From assembly GCF_018219455.1 (NCBI RefSeq), contig NZ_CP056122.1:2604001-2668000 (forward strand): a stretch of DNA of 64,000 nt, given 5' to 3'. Below the pieces are notes generated by a model. It saw only the letters and a program-made list of their open reading frames with translations, was not told the DNA's origin and did no database searches. Below are positions 48,786 to 59,102 of the stretch, in pieces. The stretch is from Moritella sp. 5 (GTDB lineage Bacteria; Pseudomonadota; Gammaproteobacteria; Enterobacterales; Moritellaceae). The translations under genes were made by a program, and so were the position numbers. Every line of letters begins with the position of its first letter. The first letter of the stretch is position 1.

Positions 48786-49571
48786 TTAGCTAAATAGCGG
48801 TATGGTGAGATCATCATTTTCAGCGCTGTTAAGCTGATTCTGTCGCGATACCGACACTAAGATTAAGGTGACATTATCCTTTGCTCCTTTACCCAGTGCA
48901 GCGTGCATAAGCGATGAACCGGCGTTTATTACGCTATGCTGCTGGAGCTGTTGCGCAATACTTGCGTCGGATAATTCACCTGTTAAGCCGTCACTGCAGA
49001 GTAATAGCAATTCACCTTCGATAATCGGATGTGTCACATGATCAATTTCGATATCTTCAACCACGCCTATCGCACGAGTGATGACATTACCCATCGGGTG
49101 TTTTTCAGCATCCTCAGCACTCAACACTCCCTGGTCTATTAATTCGTTCACATGGGAATGATCTCGTGTAATTTGCTTTAAATCTTGATGGTAAAAGCAA
49201 TAACCTCGGCTATCACCAGTCCACAACCAATGTGCGGTATTACCATCAATCCAGAGCAAAACAACGGTTGAACCTGCGGTTTTCCCTGCAAGTTGGCTAT
49301 GACTATAAGCAATGATTTTTTCGTTGGCTGTGAGTATCGCTTGCTTTAATACCTCAACGGTAATGCCACGATAGGCGTTCTCATTAATATAAGTATTGAT
49401 TGTTTCGACAAGGATTTGGCTTGCCACATCTCCTGCCTCATGCCCTCCCATGCCATCAGCAACAACCCAAATATTTTGCTCTGGGTATTCTAATAAACTG
49501 TCTTCATTTATTTTTCTCACAGCGCCAACATGAGTTTGACCAAAAGATTGTAAAACTATTTCTGTTAACAT
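48786..49571 (-). CDS. pppA: T6SS-linked PP2C-type phosphatase PppA
   Basis: A 261-residue PP2C/Stp1 phosphatase. Metal-binding motifs are intact: VGAVRKINEDSLLEYPEQ, VADGMGGHEAGDVAS, LLCSDGLTGELSD and GAKDNVTLILV. In the Pseudomonas paradigm PppA reverses PpkA-mediated phosphorylation of the FHA protein and so turns the system down. It lies between tagF (15 bases) and tssA, within the main operon. Confidence 0.93.
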   Translation of the reverse strand: MLTEIVLQSFGQTHVGAVRKINEDSLLEYPEQNIWVVADGMGGHEAGDVASQILVETINTYINENAYRGITVEVLKQAILTANEKIIAYSHSQLAGKTAGSTVVLLWIDGNTAHWLWTGDSRGYCFYHQDLKQITRDHSHVNELIDQGVLSAEDAEKHPMGNVITRAIGVVEDIEIDHVTHPIIEGELLLLCSDGLTGELSDASIAQQLQQHSVINAGSSLMHAALGKGAKDNVTLILVSVSRQNQLNSAENDDLTIPLFS

Positions 49572-49586
49572 CTCGATTTACCCTTC

Positions 49587-50342
49587 TTAAGACCGAGTCC
49601 AATTACCATCTAGCATGCCAGCATAAGTGGCTGCACTTGGCATCCCAGAGAAAACTAATGTACAAGGATCGATCTTGTCTGAACCCGCTGTCCACCATAT
49701 GCTATAACGATTAAACTGCTGATTTAATGTCTGTTGTAATAAACCAAGTTGATCACTCCCAATATCTCCCGTTTGCTCTCCTACCGCCGTTAGCAGCCAA
49801 TTTTGCTGGTGGCTATTCGGAGATAGCAAAGTTTGCTTGTACGATGTAATGGGTGTGACACCAAGGGTTAGCGGTGCTAGCTTTTTATACCAATTCAGTA
49901 AGACACAGTTGTCATCTAATATCGTTAACAATTGCTGTTCGTTTTGCTGGAAAAATGCCTGTTTCTGCCAGAACTGTAGTGGGTCTAGATCCGCTTGATA
50001 GAACAAGGTAAACGGATAATATCGCCCGACGTTATCCACGCTTGGGATCAAGGTGCCAGCGAAACTTCGATCTGCACACACGCCGCCACTCACTGCAAAA
50101 TGCCAAATAGGTGACGTTAAATAATTATCTAGCCACTTGCCTTGCAATTTTTCTCGGCTGACTGCAAGTGCTGCTTGCACCCACTCGTTCCAAGATTGCT
50201 CTAAGCTTGAATCAAGACCTAGGCTAACAAAATCCCCTAAACTCGGAATTTTTCCGCAATATCCCGTGATGATATCGACCGTTTTAGTATTCATATTGGC
50301 ACTATTCATTAATTGTTCGTCTATTACAGCTTGGCCGGACAT
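49587..50342 (-). CDS. tagF: T6SS regulator TagF (ImpM)
   Basis: A 251-residue TagF-domain protein. The family signatures GYCGKIPSLGDFVSLGLD and WHFAVSGGVCADRSFAGTLIPSVD are clear. In Pseudomonas TagF is a post-translational repressor acting on the FHA protein. The start lies 19 bases inside the tssM gene. GGAGG (50353-50357) 10 bases before the ATG, within the tssM coding sequence, supports that start. Confidence 0.92.
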   Translation of the reverse strand: MSGQAVIDEQLMNSANMNTKTVDIITGYCGKIPSLGDFVSLGLDSSLEQSWNEWVQAALAVSREKLQGKWLDNYLTSPIWHFAVSGGVCADRSFAGTLIPSVDNVGRYYPFTLFYQADLDPLQFWQKQAFFQQNEQQLLTILDDNCVLLNWYKKLAPLTLGVTPITSYKQTLLSPNSHQQNWLLTAVGEQTGDIGSDQLGLLQQTLNQQFNRYSIWWTAGSDKIDPCTLVFSGMPSAATYAGMLDGNWTRS

Positions 50343-53300
50343 GAAAACGCCTCCAACTCACGTGTTTTAAATGGGGTTGAAGCGCTACCAGCGATCAACT
50401 GAACCTTCGCTACATGCCCCTGAATTTCAATTTCTAACATGTTATCTTTTAGGGTTTTTGGTCGCTTAGCCACGATTTCATCTAAGAACCGGAACCAAGC
50501 CCAATCACCTTCATATGACTTTTCGACCGTGCGCATGTAGTTTGCAGGTGTAAATATCACTCGGGTTTGTGCGAAGTTTGCCGAACTTGGCCAATGATAT
50601 TCAATCACTCTTATTGGGTCATGACGATAAACAAAATTTTGGTCATCAATTTGCAGCTTAATTTGCTGCATATCGCGATCTAAGTAGTTTGCTTTCAATG
50701 CAAATTCTATCTCTGGCGTACTACCAGATTCAAAAAATTCATTTTTGATCTTGTACCACTTTCGGAACACAGCTAAAGACTTATTACTTAAACCAATATT
50801 ATTCTTAAAGGTCCAACGTCTAGCACCCATTCGTACATGTGGTTTAATGTAAGTCTCAAAATACTTAGACATGGTGCCTTCGGGACTAAAGAAGCGAGAG
50901 AAATCTCTGATCCTAACTTCATCCTGCGCACTACGCTTAAACGGATAACGCCCACGTATACGTTTTTTATATTCGTTATATACCGTACCTTGCCATAGAT
51001 CATTCAGATGATAACGTGAGCTTTGCAATGATATTTGCGTTGTACTTTCGACAACACCTTTAATCATTTCAGCAAAAGGCGATGGTAGGTCTTCAACAAG
51101 CTTATCCAACTCCGCAAGAGGTTCTCCGGCTTGTCTTAGGTTTACATGCTGCCTAACTACTTTGTCTCCACTCGTTTGACCTCGACTCAATTTCGCTAAA
51201 AGTGCATGCACCTTCTTCATCTGTGTTTGAACTTGTAATACATCGGTATCTTCCAGTCCCAATATCCCTGGAAATACTTTTTCAACGGATTCACCAGGTA
51301 ATGCGATATTAATGCTGACATCTTGTGGCATGTACTGCTTGAAGCGGTTGGTCGTACTTGGCATTTTGTGCGCGGCTATCGCTCCTGCTACCTCACCCGC
51401 TTTGCCCGCTGCTTCTGATGCTGGTAGCTTTGTTAGCTCAATATTATCTTGAATCGCTGTTAATAGTTTCTGTATTGGTTGATCCGGCCCCGTCAACACC
51501 TTAGTGGTGTAAGCACCTTGTGATGCGCTGTCAAATGGTTTAAGTGCAACATCATCAATTAAATCACGCCAATAATAACTGTACTCTTTGAAGTAACGCT
51601 CCTTGACCTGCTTAATAATTTGATCTTCAACATCATCCCCCATACCTTTAACTTCATCACCATAAACCCAACTATCTTTTGTTAATACTTGAATTATTTT
51701 TTTGTGTTCCGCGAGGAATACTTTATAAAAACCTTCGTAAGTAAAAAGCGCAGGTATCGGTTTACTCATCGATTCACCACTGTGGCGATAAAACAGCCCT
51801 ATGCTTTCATTTGGTAAGACATTAGTGAGCTTAAATTCACCGAGCTGATGTTGCTTTGACTTTTGTTGAATTCGAGCAAACGCGCGTTCAGCTAAAGGCA
51901 CTGAGAGTAGAATGTCTCTCGCTTCACTTACAGCCAGCTCGTTATATGCAGGTTCTATCGCGCTACTACTTAATAGAACGTCTAAATGTTCATTAAGCGC
52001 TAAACGCATTACTTTGTTAACATCACCAGGAATGTTATTTTCTAAGTGGAATGAAAACCATGATTTAATTTGCTCTGCGTTATAGTATTCACGCTCAAAC
52101 AACATTAAGTAAGTCTTTAAGGTTTCATATAAATAATCAATATGTGTTTTATTGTTTGCCATATCGCTGACTAACGATTTCGATACATATGCCAACAAAT
52201 ATTGCTGCAGTGCCCGTTGATACACTTCGTTCGTTGCTTGCCCTAATCGGTCACCTTGATACAAGCCTAAATGGTTCGGCCAACCGTCAGGCAAATTACC
52301 TTCATAGCCCGTTGGAAGATTACGTAGAATCGTTAATCCGTTTGCTAACGTAATGAGATCACTTGACTCAGTTAAACCGCCAGTTGCATTCTGTTTAAAT
52401 ACCTCAACACCCTCGCTAACCTGTGCCGATAAGGCTTGATTCCAATTTGCACTTGCCCACCAGCTTGTTCCCAACAGAGCCGAAGAAACACAAATCGATG
52501 TAATTGCAGTACGGCGTAGCCAACGATTATGACGCGCGTGCTCAGTATTAACGGTTGCAATATTTTGTTCTGCAAAAATGACATCGTTAAGCACAGACTT
52601 AATGAAAAAACCTTTTGGTTCATTATGATTAACAGACAGAGGGGAGCTTGGTTTCAAACCAAAACCACTCGCCATTTGACTGCTCACGCGATCGATCGGA
52701 TTACCCGCTTGATGACCACTCGCGATGAAAGCACCACGTAATAGCGGTAATTTTTCAAATGCATTGGGTGCAAATATCTCTTTTAAAAAATCATCTGCGG
52801 CCCCTTGCAACATGCGTAACTGTTTTGGAAATTCATAAATGAGCGCACGAACTTTCGGGTCTCGTTCTCCATTTAAGCGCTGTAACATGCCTTCATTAAC
52901 TTTAACGATAAGTTGATAAAACTCTTTATTAAAGAGTGACACGACACCTTTTGTATCTTCACTGCTTTCCATCGGTAGCGTAAAGCCCCACGCTTGTTCA
53001 CGCTCTTCCTCACTCAACTCTGCAAAATATTCATTAAAACCAGCAACGAGATCGGCTTTGGTGAAAATGACATATATCGGAAAAGTCATGCTCAATTGAT
53101 TTTGTAATTCTTGAATTCGTTGCTTAATGGCACGCGCATGGAGATTACGTTCTGTTTGCGTACAGGTTAATAAATCTGACAAGCTCATCGAAATAAGCAC
53201 ACCATTGATAGGTTGTTCTGCACGATAACGTCTTAACAACCCTAAAAATCCAAACCATGCTCTTGAATCAGTCGCACTCCGACTGTCTTGAGTCGTATAA

Positions 53301-53872
53301 CGTCCTGCCGTATCAATTAATACAGCTTTATCAGTAAACCACCAATCACAATGACGAGTACCAGCAATACCGGCCAATGCGTTTACACCCATTTCTTTCT
53401 GCAAAGGAAACTGCAGTCCTGATTGCTGCAATGCTGTTGTTTTACCCGAACCCGGAGGGCCGATAAGCACATACCAAGGCAGCTGATAAATACTTTTACC
53501 TTTGCTCAATTTAGCGGTGCGCAAAATATTAATCGCTTGCTTAAGTTTGTCTTCAATCGCAGAAATATCCTGCTCTGCTGCAATATCATCTATTTCATTG
53601 TCTTGCCCTTTGATCATCTCGCGAGCTAACTTATTATTTTGGCGTTTTACTAAAACCTTTTTGACGAGTAAGCTTACGACCCAACATAAAAATAATAACG
53701 CTAAAAAAACCAACCGATTCATCACACTTGCTAATGGTGTGACGCCATCAATAGCAATGAGAGGACCAGCCAACCAAACACAGACAATAATGGCAATGAT
53801 ACCAATAACAATAAAAAAAGTTTTTAACGTTAATAACGCAAATAATTTCGATATACCTTGTTTAAATGCCAT
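50324..53872 (-). CDS. tssM: T6SS membrane complex protein TssM (IcmF)
   Basis: A 1182-residue IcmF-family protein. Two transmembrane helices (about 15-40 and 52-72) and a third (about 450-470) frame a cytoplasmic NTPase-like domain with Walker A GPPGSGKT at about 138-145 and an intact DTAGRY motif (VLIDTAGRYTTQDS). The large periplasmic part reaches TssJ. With TssJ and TssL it forms the envelope-spanning channel. Not all IcmF proteins keep Walker A; this one does. It overlaps tagF by 19 bases and follows tssL by 6. Confidence 0.96.
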   Translation of the reverse strand: MAFKQGISKLFALLTLKTFFIVIGIIAIIVCVWLAGPLIAIDGVTPLASVMNRLVFLALLFLCWVVSLLVKKVLVKRQNNKLAREMIKGQDNEIDDIAAEQDISAIEDKLKQAINILRTAKLSKGKSIYQLPWYVLIGPPGSGKTTALQQSGLQFPLQKEMGVNALAGIAGTRHCDWWFTDKAVLIDTAGRYTTQDSRSATDSRAWFGFLGLLRRYRAEQPINGVLISMSLSDLLTCTQTERNLHARAIKQRIQELQNQLSMTFPIYVIFTKADLVAGFNEYFAELSEEEREQAWGFTLPMESSEDTKGVVSLFNKEFYQLIVKVNEGMLQRLNGERDPKVRALIYEFPKQLRMLQGAADDFLKEIFAPNAFEKLPLLRGAFIASGHQAGNPIDRVSSQMASGFGLKPSSPLSVNHNEPKGFFIKSVLNDVIFAEQNIATVNTEHARHNRWLRRTAITSICVSSALLGTSWWASANWNQALSAQVSEGVEVFKQNATGGLTESSDLITLANGLTILRNLPTGYEGNLPDGWPNHLGLYQGDRLGQATNEVYQRALQQYLLAYVSKSLVSDMANNKTHIDYLYETLKTYLMLFEREYYNAEQIKSWFSFHLENNIPGDVNKVMRLALNEHLDVLLSSSAIEPAYNELAVSEARDILLSVPLAERAFARIQQKSKQHQLGEFKLTNVLPNESIGLFYRHSGESMSKPIPALFTYEGFYKVFLAEHKKIIQVLTKDSWVYGDEVKGMGDDVEDQIIKQVKERYFKEYSYYWRDLIDDVALKPFDSASQGAYTTKVLTGPDQPIQKLLTAIQDNIELTKLPASEAAGKAGEVAGAIAAHKMPSTTNRFKQYMPQDVSINIALPGESVEKVFPGILGLEDTDVLQVQTQMKKVHALLAKLSRGQTSGDKVVRQHVNLRQAGEPLAELDKLVEDLPSPFAEMIKGVVESTTQISLQSSRYHLNDLWQGTVYNEYKKRIRGRYPFKRSAQDEVRIRDFSRFFSPEGTMSKYFETYIKPHVRMGARRWTFKNNIGLSNKSLAVFRKWYKIKNEFFESGSTPEIEFALKANYLDRDMQQIKLQIDDQNFVYRHDPIRVIEYHWPSSANFAQTRVIFTPANYMRTVEKSYEGDWAWFRFLDEIVAKRPKTLKDNMLEIEIQGHVAKVQLIAGSASTPFKTRELEAFSCPAKL

Positions 53873-53878
53873 CTTTTA

Positions 53879-55231
53879 TTACCTCAAAATATCGATTTCG
53901 ACACGACGATTTTGCGCGTGCTGCTCATGACTGATCGTAGAACCAGTAACTAATGGCTCTGATGACCCCCGACCTTCAGGTAATAACCTGCCACTTAAAC
54001 GAGTGTCTTTGGCTAGTACATCTGCAATGCTTGTCGCACGAGCAAGTGATAAATGCCAGTTTGAAGGGTATCGGCTCGAAATAATTTGTTGTTTATCCGT
54101 ATGCCCAGTAATTAAGATTTGCCCTTGCGTTGATTCGAGTGCACGTGCAATTTTACGGATGATAGGTTGGTATGCAGGACTAATTTTATCGCTACCACTG
54201 GCAAATAAATCAGCGCTAATTAAGCGGATGCTTATACGATCAGACAGCTCTTGAACAACGACAATGTTCCGGCCAATTTCTGTTTGCAATAATTGTTCTA
54301 ACTTTAATGCTAATGAACTGGCTCTGACCGCTGAGGTGGCTTCCGGCTTACGGTCAACAAGGTTCAGTACTTGCTGGTAAACTAAATCGGCATTTTCATT
54401 AACATTAAAACGTAAGCCTATAAAACTCGCAGCAAGTAATGCAGCTGCAATTGATGCTGTAACCCAGATAGGTAATTCGAACTTGGCTTTGACACTACCC
54501 ACTTGCGCCACTTGTAAGTTGTCAGATAAACGCTTTTCTCTGCGTCCATGATGATTTTTTAAAGCAAGTCCTAAGTTATCGCGTAACGATTCAATTAATT
54601 GTTCTGCGTTTTTAGTTACACGGTATTTACCTTGATAACCAAGTGACAAACATAAATATTGTAATTCAACGACAAATACCATTTCGACCATATTCGCGAC
54701 TGACTCGTCCAATAACTGATAGAAATGCTCGCCACCAAATGTTTCATGATAAAAATGACTTTGCAGTGAGTTTTGCGCCCAAGCACTATTACGCCCCCAA
54801 GGCATTGTCATTACAGTTTCATCAATAAATGCACAAACACAAAATTTAGCGGCATCAATGAGTTTATTATCCGTTGTTTCTGTTTTTCCACTTAACTTGT
54901 TTTCATATTTTAATGCGTGTAATTGGCGTTCGTATTTATCCACTATATCGATGCACTGGCCATGTAATACATCCACTTTTTCGTATTCATTATTAACCCT
55001 AAGCTGGTTAATCAAGGATAGGATTATCCCTGCGTGTTCAATCAGAGGATTCGCCCCAATGGTTAAAATTGTCTGATTAAATGCTTTATGCTGTGGCTGT
55101 ACAAATAAGGTATTATTGTCATCTGCTGCAAGGCCTGGCTTGGGTACAGCGTTGGCGACAGTACTAGACGGTGTTGGTTCGGGTTGACTCCGACCTCCAG
55201 GTCTAGGTTTAAATATTGTTTTTTCACTCAT
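53879..55231 (-). CDS. tssL: T6SS membrane complex protein TssL with OmpA-type peptidoglycan-binding domain
   Basis: A 450-residue 'evolved' TssL. The DotU domain (about 45-265, with AKFCVCAFIDETVMTMPWG) lies in the cytoplasm. A transmembrane helix follows (about 277-298, LPIWVTASIAAALLAAS), then a periplasmic OmpA/MotB-like domain (about 330-450, ILITGHTDKQQI and YPSNWHLSLARATSI). The OmpA part anchors the complex to peptidoglycan, so no separate TagL is needed. It is 6 bases before tssM. Confidence 0.95.
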   Translation of the reverse strand: MSEKTIFKPRPGGRSQPEPTPSSTVANAVPKPGLAADDNNTLFVQPQHKAFNQTILTIGANPLIEHAGIILSLINQLRVNNEYEKVDVLHGQCIDIVDKYERQLHALKYENKLSGKTETTDNKLIDAAKFCVCAFIDETVMTMPWGRNSAWAQNSLQSHFYHETFGGEHFYQLLDESVANMVEMVFVVELQYLCLSLGYQGKYRVTKNAEQLIESLRDNLGLALKNHHGRREKRLSDNLQVAQVGSVKAKFELPIWVTASIAAALLAASFIGLRFNVNENADLVYQQVLNLVDRKPEATSAVRASSLALKLEQLLQTEIGRNIVVVQELSDRISIRLISADLFASGSDKISPAYQPIIRKIARALESTQGQILITGHTDKQQIISSRYPSNWHLSLARATSIADVLAKDTRLSGRLLPEGRGSSEPLVTGSTISHEQHAQNRRVEIDILR

Positions 55232-55299
55232 ACTAATCTATCCCTGCTTACTGCTAAACGGTCCATGTTAACGTTCAATGTAAAACTTCCTGCTGATAC

Positions 55300-56637
55300 T
55301 TATTGTTTTATTGACCACAATTCCATTGCGAGCCCTGGAAACTGTCCAGATAAATGGATAGCAACACCACCACTACTTTTTAATTTATGCCAATATTCAC
55401 TACTACTATCTAATTGGAAATAAACACTCCCTGCATGATAAGGAATTTGCCTTGGGGCAACAGGTAAGGATGTAACGCTAATTCCTGGAAGTTGTACATT
55501 AACCAGATCCCGAATCAGTTCGACCGGGCCAATTTTTATTTGACCCGGTAGGTTTTTTGTTACCTCTTGTACCGACATATTTGCTTTTACAGCCAAGACT
55601 AAAATACTATTTTCCAGCACACTTTTATCTGCAAGTTGTGCGACATAAATTCCAAATTGCTTCTCAATAAGCGCTAATCCTACCGCAGTATGATCGACCA
55701 CAACACTCAAGGTTTGAGTCAATAACGACATACAACTACCGAAGGTTGCTGCTAAGTTATCATGCTTATATAAAGGCATTTTAGCTGCTCTTTTTGTTTC
55801 ACCGTAAAAGGTCGATAACTCACCCGAAATCGAAATAAACAGTTCAAATAATCGCTCAGGATGTAATGTACGCTGCTGTAAATTGTGCATTAATAAGGGC
55901 TCGATTCGATTTAAAAGTTGCAGCATCATATAGTCTGCAACTGTAGATGCTTGACCCTGCCCCTGGCCTTTTGTTAAACGTGCGGCAATGGCTTCTGCGC
56001 GCTGGACGACCATACCGGTTACTTCATTGATATAGTCAACGAGATGGGCAACAGATTTAATACTCATACAAGGTGGAATAAACTTTTTATCAAGCTTGAT
56101 ATCACCTGTATCGCTTACATTAATCACACGCGCAATCGGTATCGTTACATAACCCGTGAGATCTTGAGTTGCGAGTTTAAATTCTACACTTAGTTTAGCC
56201 ATCGCAATTGATTCAACGGGTAAACTCTCGAGTGATGTATCAATCACATCTTTATAAACATTTAAATAGCGTACTATAACGTCATCATGTTCACTGTTTG
56301 TGATATTAAGACCGGTACTTTTCTCTATAGGTAATGCCAAAACAATATTACAGTCAATCGTCCCTAGAGGTATAAGCAACGGCGGTGGTAATCTTGCCTG
56401 TGATGGCATCTTAATGTGTGTACCATCATTAAAAATGCCTTCAAAATCCGTTAACGAGAATCGCCCTAGTGTTAATAAATCATCGTCAGTACAAAGTTCA
56501 ATAACCCCCCACTGGTGAGATCCTAAAGCTTGCAATAAACGCCTTTGTACATAACCATGATGTCGGTCTTGCTGCTGAAAATGCTGGGGGCGAAGAAACA
56601 TTCCCTCACTCCATGCAACTTTACTGAAGTCACTCAT
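55300..56637 (-). CDS. tssK: T6SS baseplate-membrane connector TssK
   Basis: A 445-residue TssK (VasE/ImpJ). The N-terminus VAWSEGMFLRPQHFQQQDRH is the family signature; the C-terminal domain (about 320-445) binds the membrane complex. TssK trimers join baseplate wedges to TssL/TssM. It is 68 bases from tssL and 52 from tssJ. Confidence 0.95.
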   Translation of the reverse strand: MSDFSKVAWSEGMFLRPQHFQQQDRHHGYVQRRLLQALGSHQWGVIELCTDDDLLTLGRFSLTDFEGIFNDGTHIKMPSQARLPPPLLIPLGTIDCNIVLALPIEKSTGLNITNSEHDDVIVRYLNVYKDVIDTSLESLPVESIAMAKLSVEFKLATQDLTGYVTIPIARVINVSDTGDIKLDKKFIPPCMSIKSVAHLVDYINEVTGMVVQRAEAIAARLTKGQGQGQASTVADYMMLQLLNRIEPLLMHNLQQRTLHPERLFELFISISGELSTFYGETKRAAKMPLYKHDNLAATFGSCMSLLTQTLSVVVDHTAVGLALIEKQFGIYVAQLADKSVLENSILVLAVKANMSVQEVTKNLPGQIKIGPVELIRDLVNVQLPGISVTSLPVAPRQIPYHAGSVYFQLDSSSEYWHKLKSSGGVAIHLSGQFPGLAMELWSIKQ

Positions 56638-56689
56638 TACTGTAATCCCCCATACTAATATCTACATCACCGCGTAATTAAATTGCTTA

Positions 56690-57181
56690 TTAATCACGAA
56701 TAAACACACTTAGTTTTTCTAAATACACATTGAAATCGTCGTACGCTTTAGGATCAACGGCTATTACATCTCTCCAACGTGAGTTTTCAATATCTTGATA
56801 AGCAACGAGTACTGCTATAAATCGTGTGTTTTTGTTTAATTCGCGTTCATATTTTAGCTGTTGGCCAGGGTTGAATACTAACTCTTCCTTTTCAAGCAGT
56901 TCTGGTCCAAGAATCTCTTCGTAGTCTGAATACAAACTGAAGAAGTCGGCTGTTTCAATCGACCCACGACTTGCTAGCTGAAATATTTTAACAACGACTG
57001 GTGATGGGCGCGTTTCAATGTCGGGGTTTAAACTTCTAGATGCAACAAAATTTAATGTTGTAGATGGCGTTATTACAAAGTTCATCATCGAACACCCTGC
57101 CAGACTACTTACCGCTAGCATTGCCATGCACATAAAAACGATGCGATTAAAGCGATTACTTTTTAAGTTTAATAATTTCAT
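56690..57181 (-). CDS. tssJ: T6SS outer-membrane lipoprotein TssJ
   Basis: About 163 residues. A lipoprotein signal (hydrophobic stretch and SLAGC lipobox) is followed by a beta-sandwich with RPSPVVVKIFQL and FFSLYSDYEEILGPELL, features of the TssJ fold. It anchors the membrane complex in the outer membrane. ATG 57181 (MKLLNLKSNRFNR) gives a proper signal; the frame opens 20 codons earlier but that would spoil it. It overlaps or abuts tagH upstream. Confidence 0.92.
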   Translation of the reverse strand: MKLLNLKSNRFNRIVFMCMAMLAVSSLAGCSMMNFVITPSTTLNFVASRSLNPDIETRPSPVVVKIFQLASRGSIETADFFSLYSDYEEILGPELLEKEELVFNPGQQLKYERELNKNTRFIAVLVAYQDIENSRWRDVIAVDPKAYDDFNVYLEKLSVFIRD

Positions 57182-57237
57182 GTCTCTGCCTGTTTTAATA
57201 TTATGGTTTTTAAGTAAATTCGGTTTATTACAAAATA

Positions 57238-58482
57238 TCATTTACCCTGTTTCTGCCTTTCTTCATAAGCTCGAACAAACGCGTCAGAAAGGATACTTTC
57301 ACGGTTAACAGTGATTTCGTTGCGGATATCTTCATGCATTTCAATAAAATTACGCCACATTTTCTGCTCTTTACTACTACGTTTAAACTTATCAAAAAAT
57401 CCTTTTTCGTCTTGAACCGGGACCATATTATCTGGCGATAGTTGGTCTAAAACACCGACAACCGCTCCCTCTAGACCTGCCCGCATGCTTTGTTCATGCT
57501 GACGTAAATCACCAAATGCTTTTGTAATGGCTTTGTTTGTCGACATAAAACTGCCATTGGTGCGCAAATATAAATTACGAAATAAGTCATCAACAGAAGC
57601 TGAAAATTTGAATGGGTTATTTTCTTTAATCTGAAACATGGTGTGATTAACGCGGAACTGATTTTTAAATAAAGCTCGGTCTCGTAATGAAGCCATAAGT
57701 TCATCGTTGATAGTTCGGATTGATGACCCAAGGTCAAACCACCATTCCTCATCATCAATAACAGGAGACGATTCAATCCCCAGACCTTTAAGAAACGCGG
57801 CCATTTTATCTGTACTTTTAACTTTAGATTGCAGAGAATCGTTAACGATTTTTTTGCTTACTAACGCTACTTTTTCATCTTTTTTTGTCGATGATGCTTC
57901 CTGTATATCGACAACTGGTTTTGGTGCGATTTTAGGTGCGCAGGCATTTTGCCCATCATTCGCCCAATTCCAATCGTCAGGAATAATGTTGCCATCTAGT
58001 ACTAAACTATCCTGTAATTCACTGCCGATTAAATGAGGGTCGCTTACACTCGTCAGATCAACTGGCTTATCATGATTGACACGATCTTCTTCTATATATG
58101 CAGAAGAAGAAAAAGGAGATGATGTTGAGTTTGAAGCCAGTAAATGATCATCTAATAATTCGACCTCAATGTTCACTTCAATGACGTATTCGCCAAGAAT
58201 AATTTGCTCGCCAGATGCCAATGTATGGCGATTGCCTTTACCAAGGGGCTTAGTAGACTGATTAACGAACACACCATTTGTCGATACATCTGTAATATAA
58301 TATTTACCCATCACTAACGTTAATTCGGCATGTCGACTGGATAAAATTTTATCGCAGTCAGGTAGTACCCAATCATTTGAATCAGAACGACCAATTACCG
58401 CAGATGCACCTTCTAATTTAAAGGTTGCTTGTAAATTTGGTGATAATTGTTGATAACTTATTACAGATAAAAGCAGTCCCAT
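57238..58482 (-). CDS. tagH: T6SS FHA-domain protein TagH (Fha1/ImpI-like)
   Basis: A 414-residue protein with an N-terminal FHA phosphothreonine-binding domain (about 20-105, GRSDSNDWVLPD, SSRHAELT, STNGVFVN). A variable linker follows, and then a C-terminal T6SS-FHA domain (about 240-400, FKNQFRVNHTMFQIKENNPF and NKAITKAFGDLRQHE). Phosphorylation by PpkA and FHA recognition trigger assembly in the Pseudomonas model. It is the first gene of the main operon; AAGGA precedes the ATG. It faces ppkA across a 620-base gap. Confidence 0.93.
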   Translation of the reverse strand: MGLLLSVISYQQLSPNLQATFKLEGASAVIGRSDSNDWVLPDCDKILSSRHAELTLVMGKYYITDVSTNGVFVNQSTKPLGKGNRHTLASGEQIILGEYVIEVNIEVELLDDHLLASNSTSSPFSSSAYIEEDRVNHDKPVDLTSVSDPHLIGSELQDSLVLDGNIIPDDWNWANDGQNACAPKIAPKPVVDIQEASSTKKDEKVALVSKKIVNDSLQSKVKSTDKMAAFLKGLGIESSPVIDDEEWWFDLGSSIRTINDELMASLRDRALFKNQFRVNHTMFQIKENNPFKFSASVDDLFRNLYLRTNGSFMSTNKAITKAFGDLRQHEQSMRAGLEGAVVGVLDQLSPDNMVPVQDEKGFFDKFKRSSKEQKMWRNFIEMHEDIRNEITVNRESILSDAFVRAYEERQKQGK

Positions 58483-59102
58483 TTATCATTCCTTGACTTA
58501 TCTATTGTTAACGCTAAATAAATATCCAGCTGGCCCTATACATTTATCAATGTTATTAACTTCTAAGTTCATGAAGATTTGTATTTAATACGTATTGATA
58601 TAATCATAAAACCAAATAACTACAACCAAGTCAAACAAGCTGATCCGCTACATTTACAATTTAAACAGATATCTAATACTACATTTAATACTATTTCCGG
58701 TAAATAAATGTGTATGCTGATTGTCGTTAATGAAATACAAGGATTTATTATTCGGTAAGAAAAATAAATTCTTCATTTATTGCTAAGCATAATTTCAACC
58801 TTATTTATACGCGCCAGTTAACAGAACGATAACACCGCGCAAAATAACACTAAAAACAACAACTTATCGTATTCAACATCAATTTCAAAGAACATGGTAA
58901 ATAAACGGTGAAATGATAAAACACTTTATTAACTATTGACAAAAAACATAATAAAAATCGTAATCACAACTTACTTTAATTTGCTCATATTAAAGTTAAC
59001 TAAAGTATTAATTTTAATAAAAAGCATAAATCAATACAAAAGAACTAGATGGAACTAGTACTTTTAATACATTAAGTTTTCAAAAAACACAAGGAGTCTA
59101 GT
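58483..59102. promoter_or_regulatory. Divergent promoter region between tagH and ppkA
   Basis: This AT-rich 620-base gap has no gene. Toward ppkA: TTGACA at 58936-58941, 17 bases, then CGTAAT at 58959-58964 (a four-of-six -10). The ppkA leader would be about 130 bases. Toward tagH: TTGATA (58550-58545), 18 bases, GATATT (58526-58521), about 38 bases before the ATG. No sigma-54 site was found. The long spacer suggests operator sites or a silencer-binding AT-rich tract, but no specific site can be named. Confidence 0.45.
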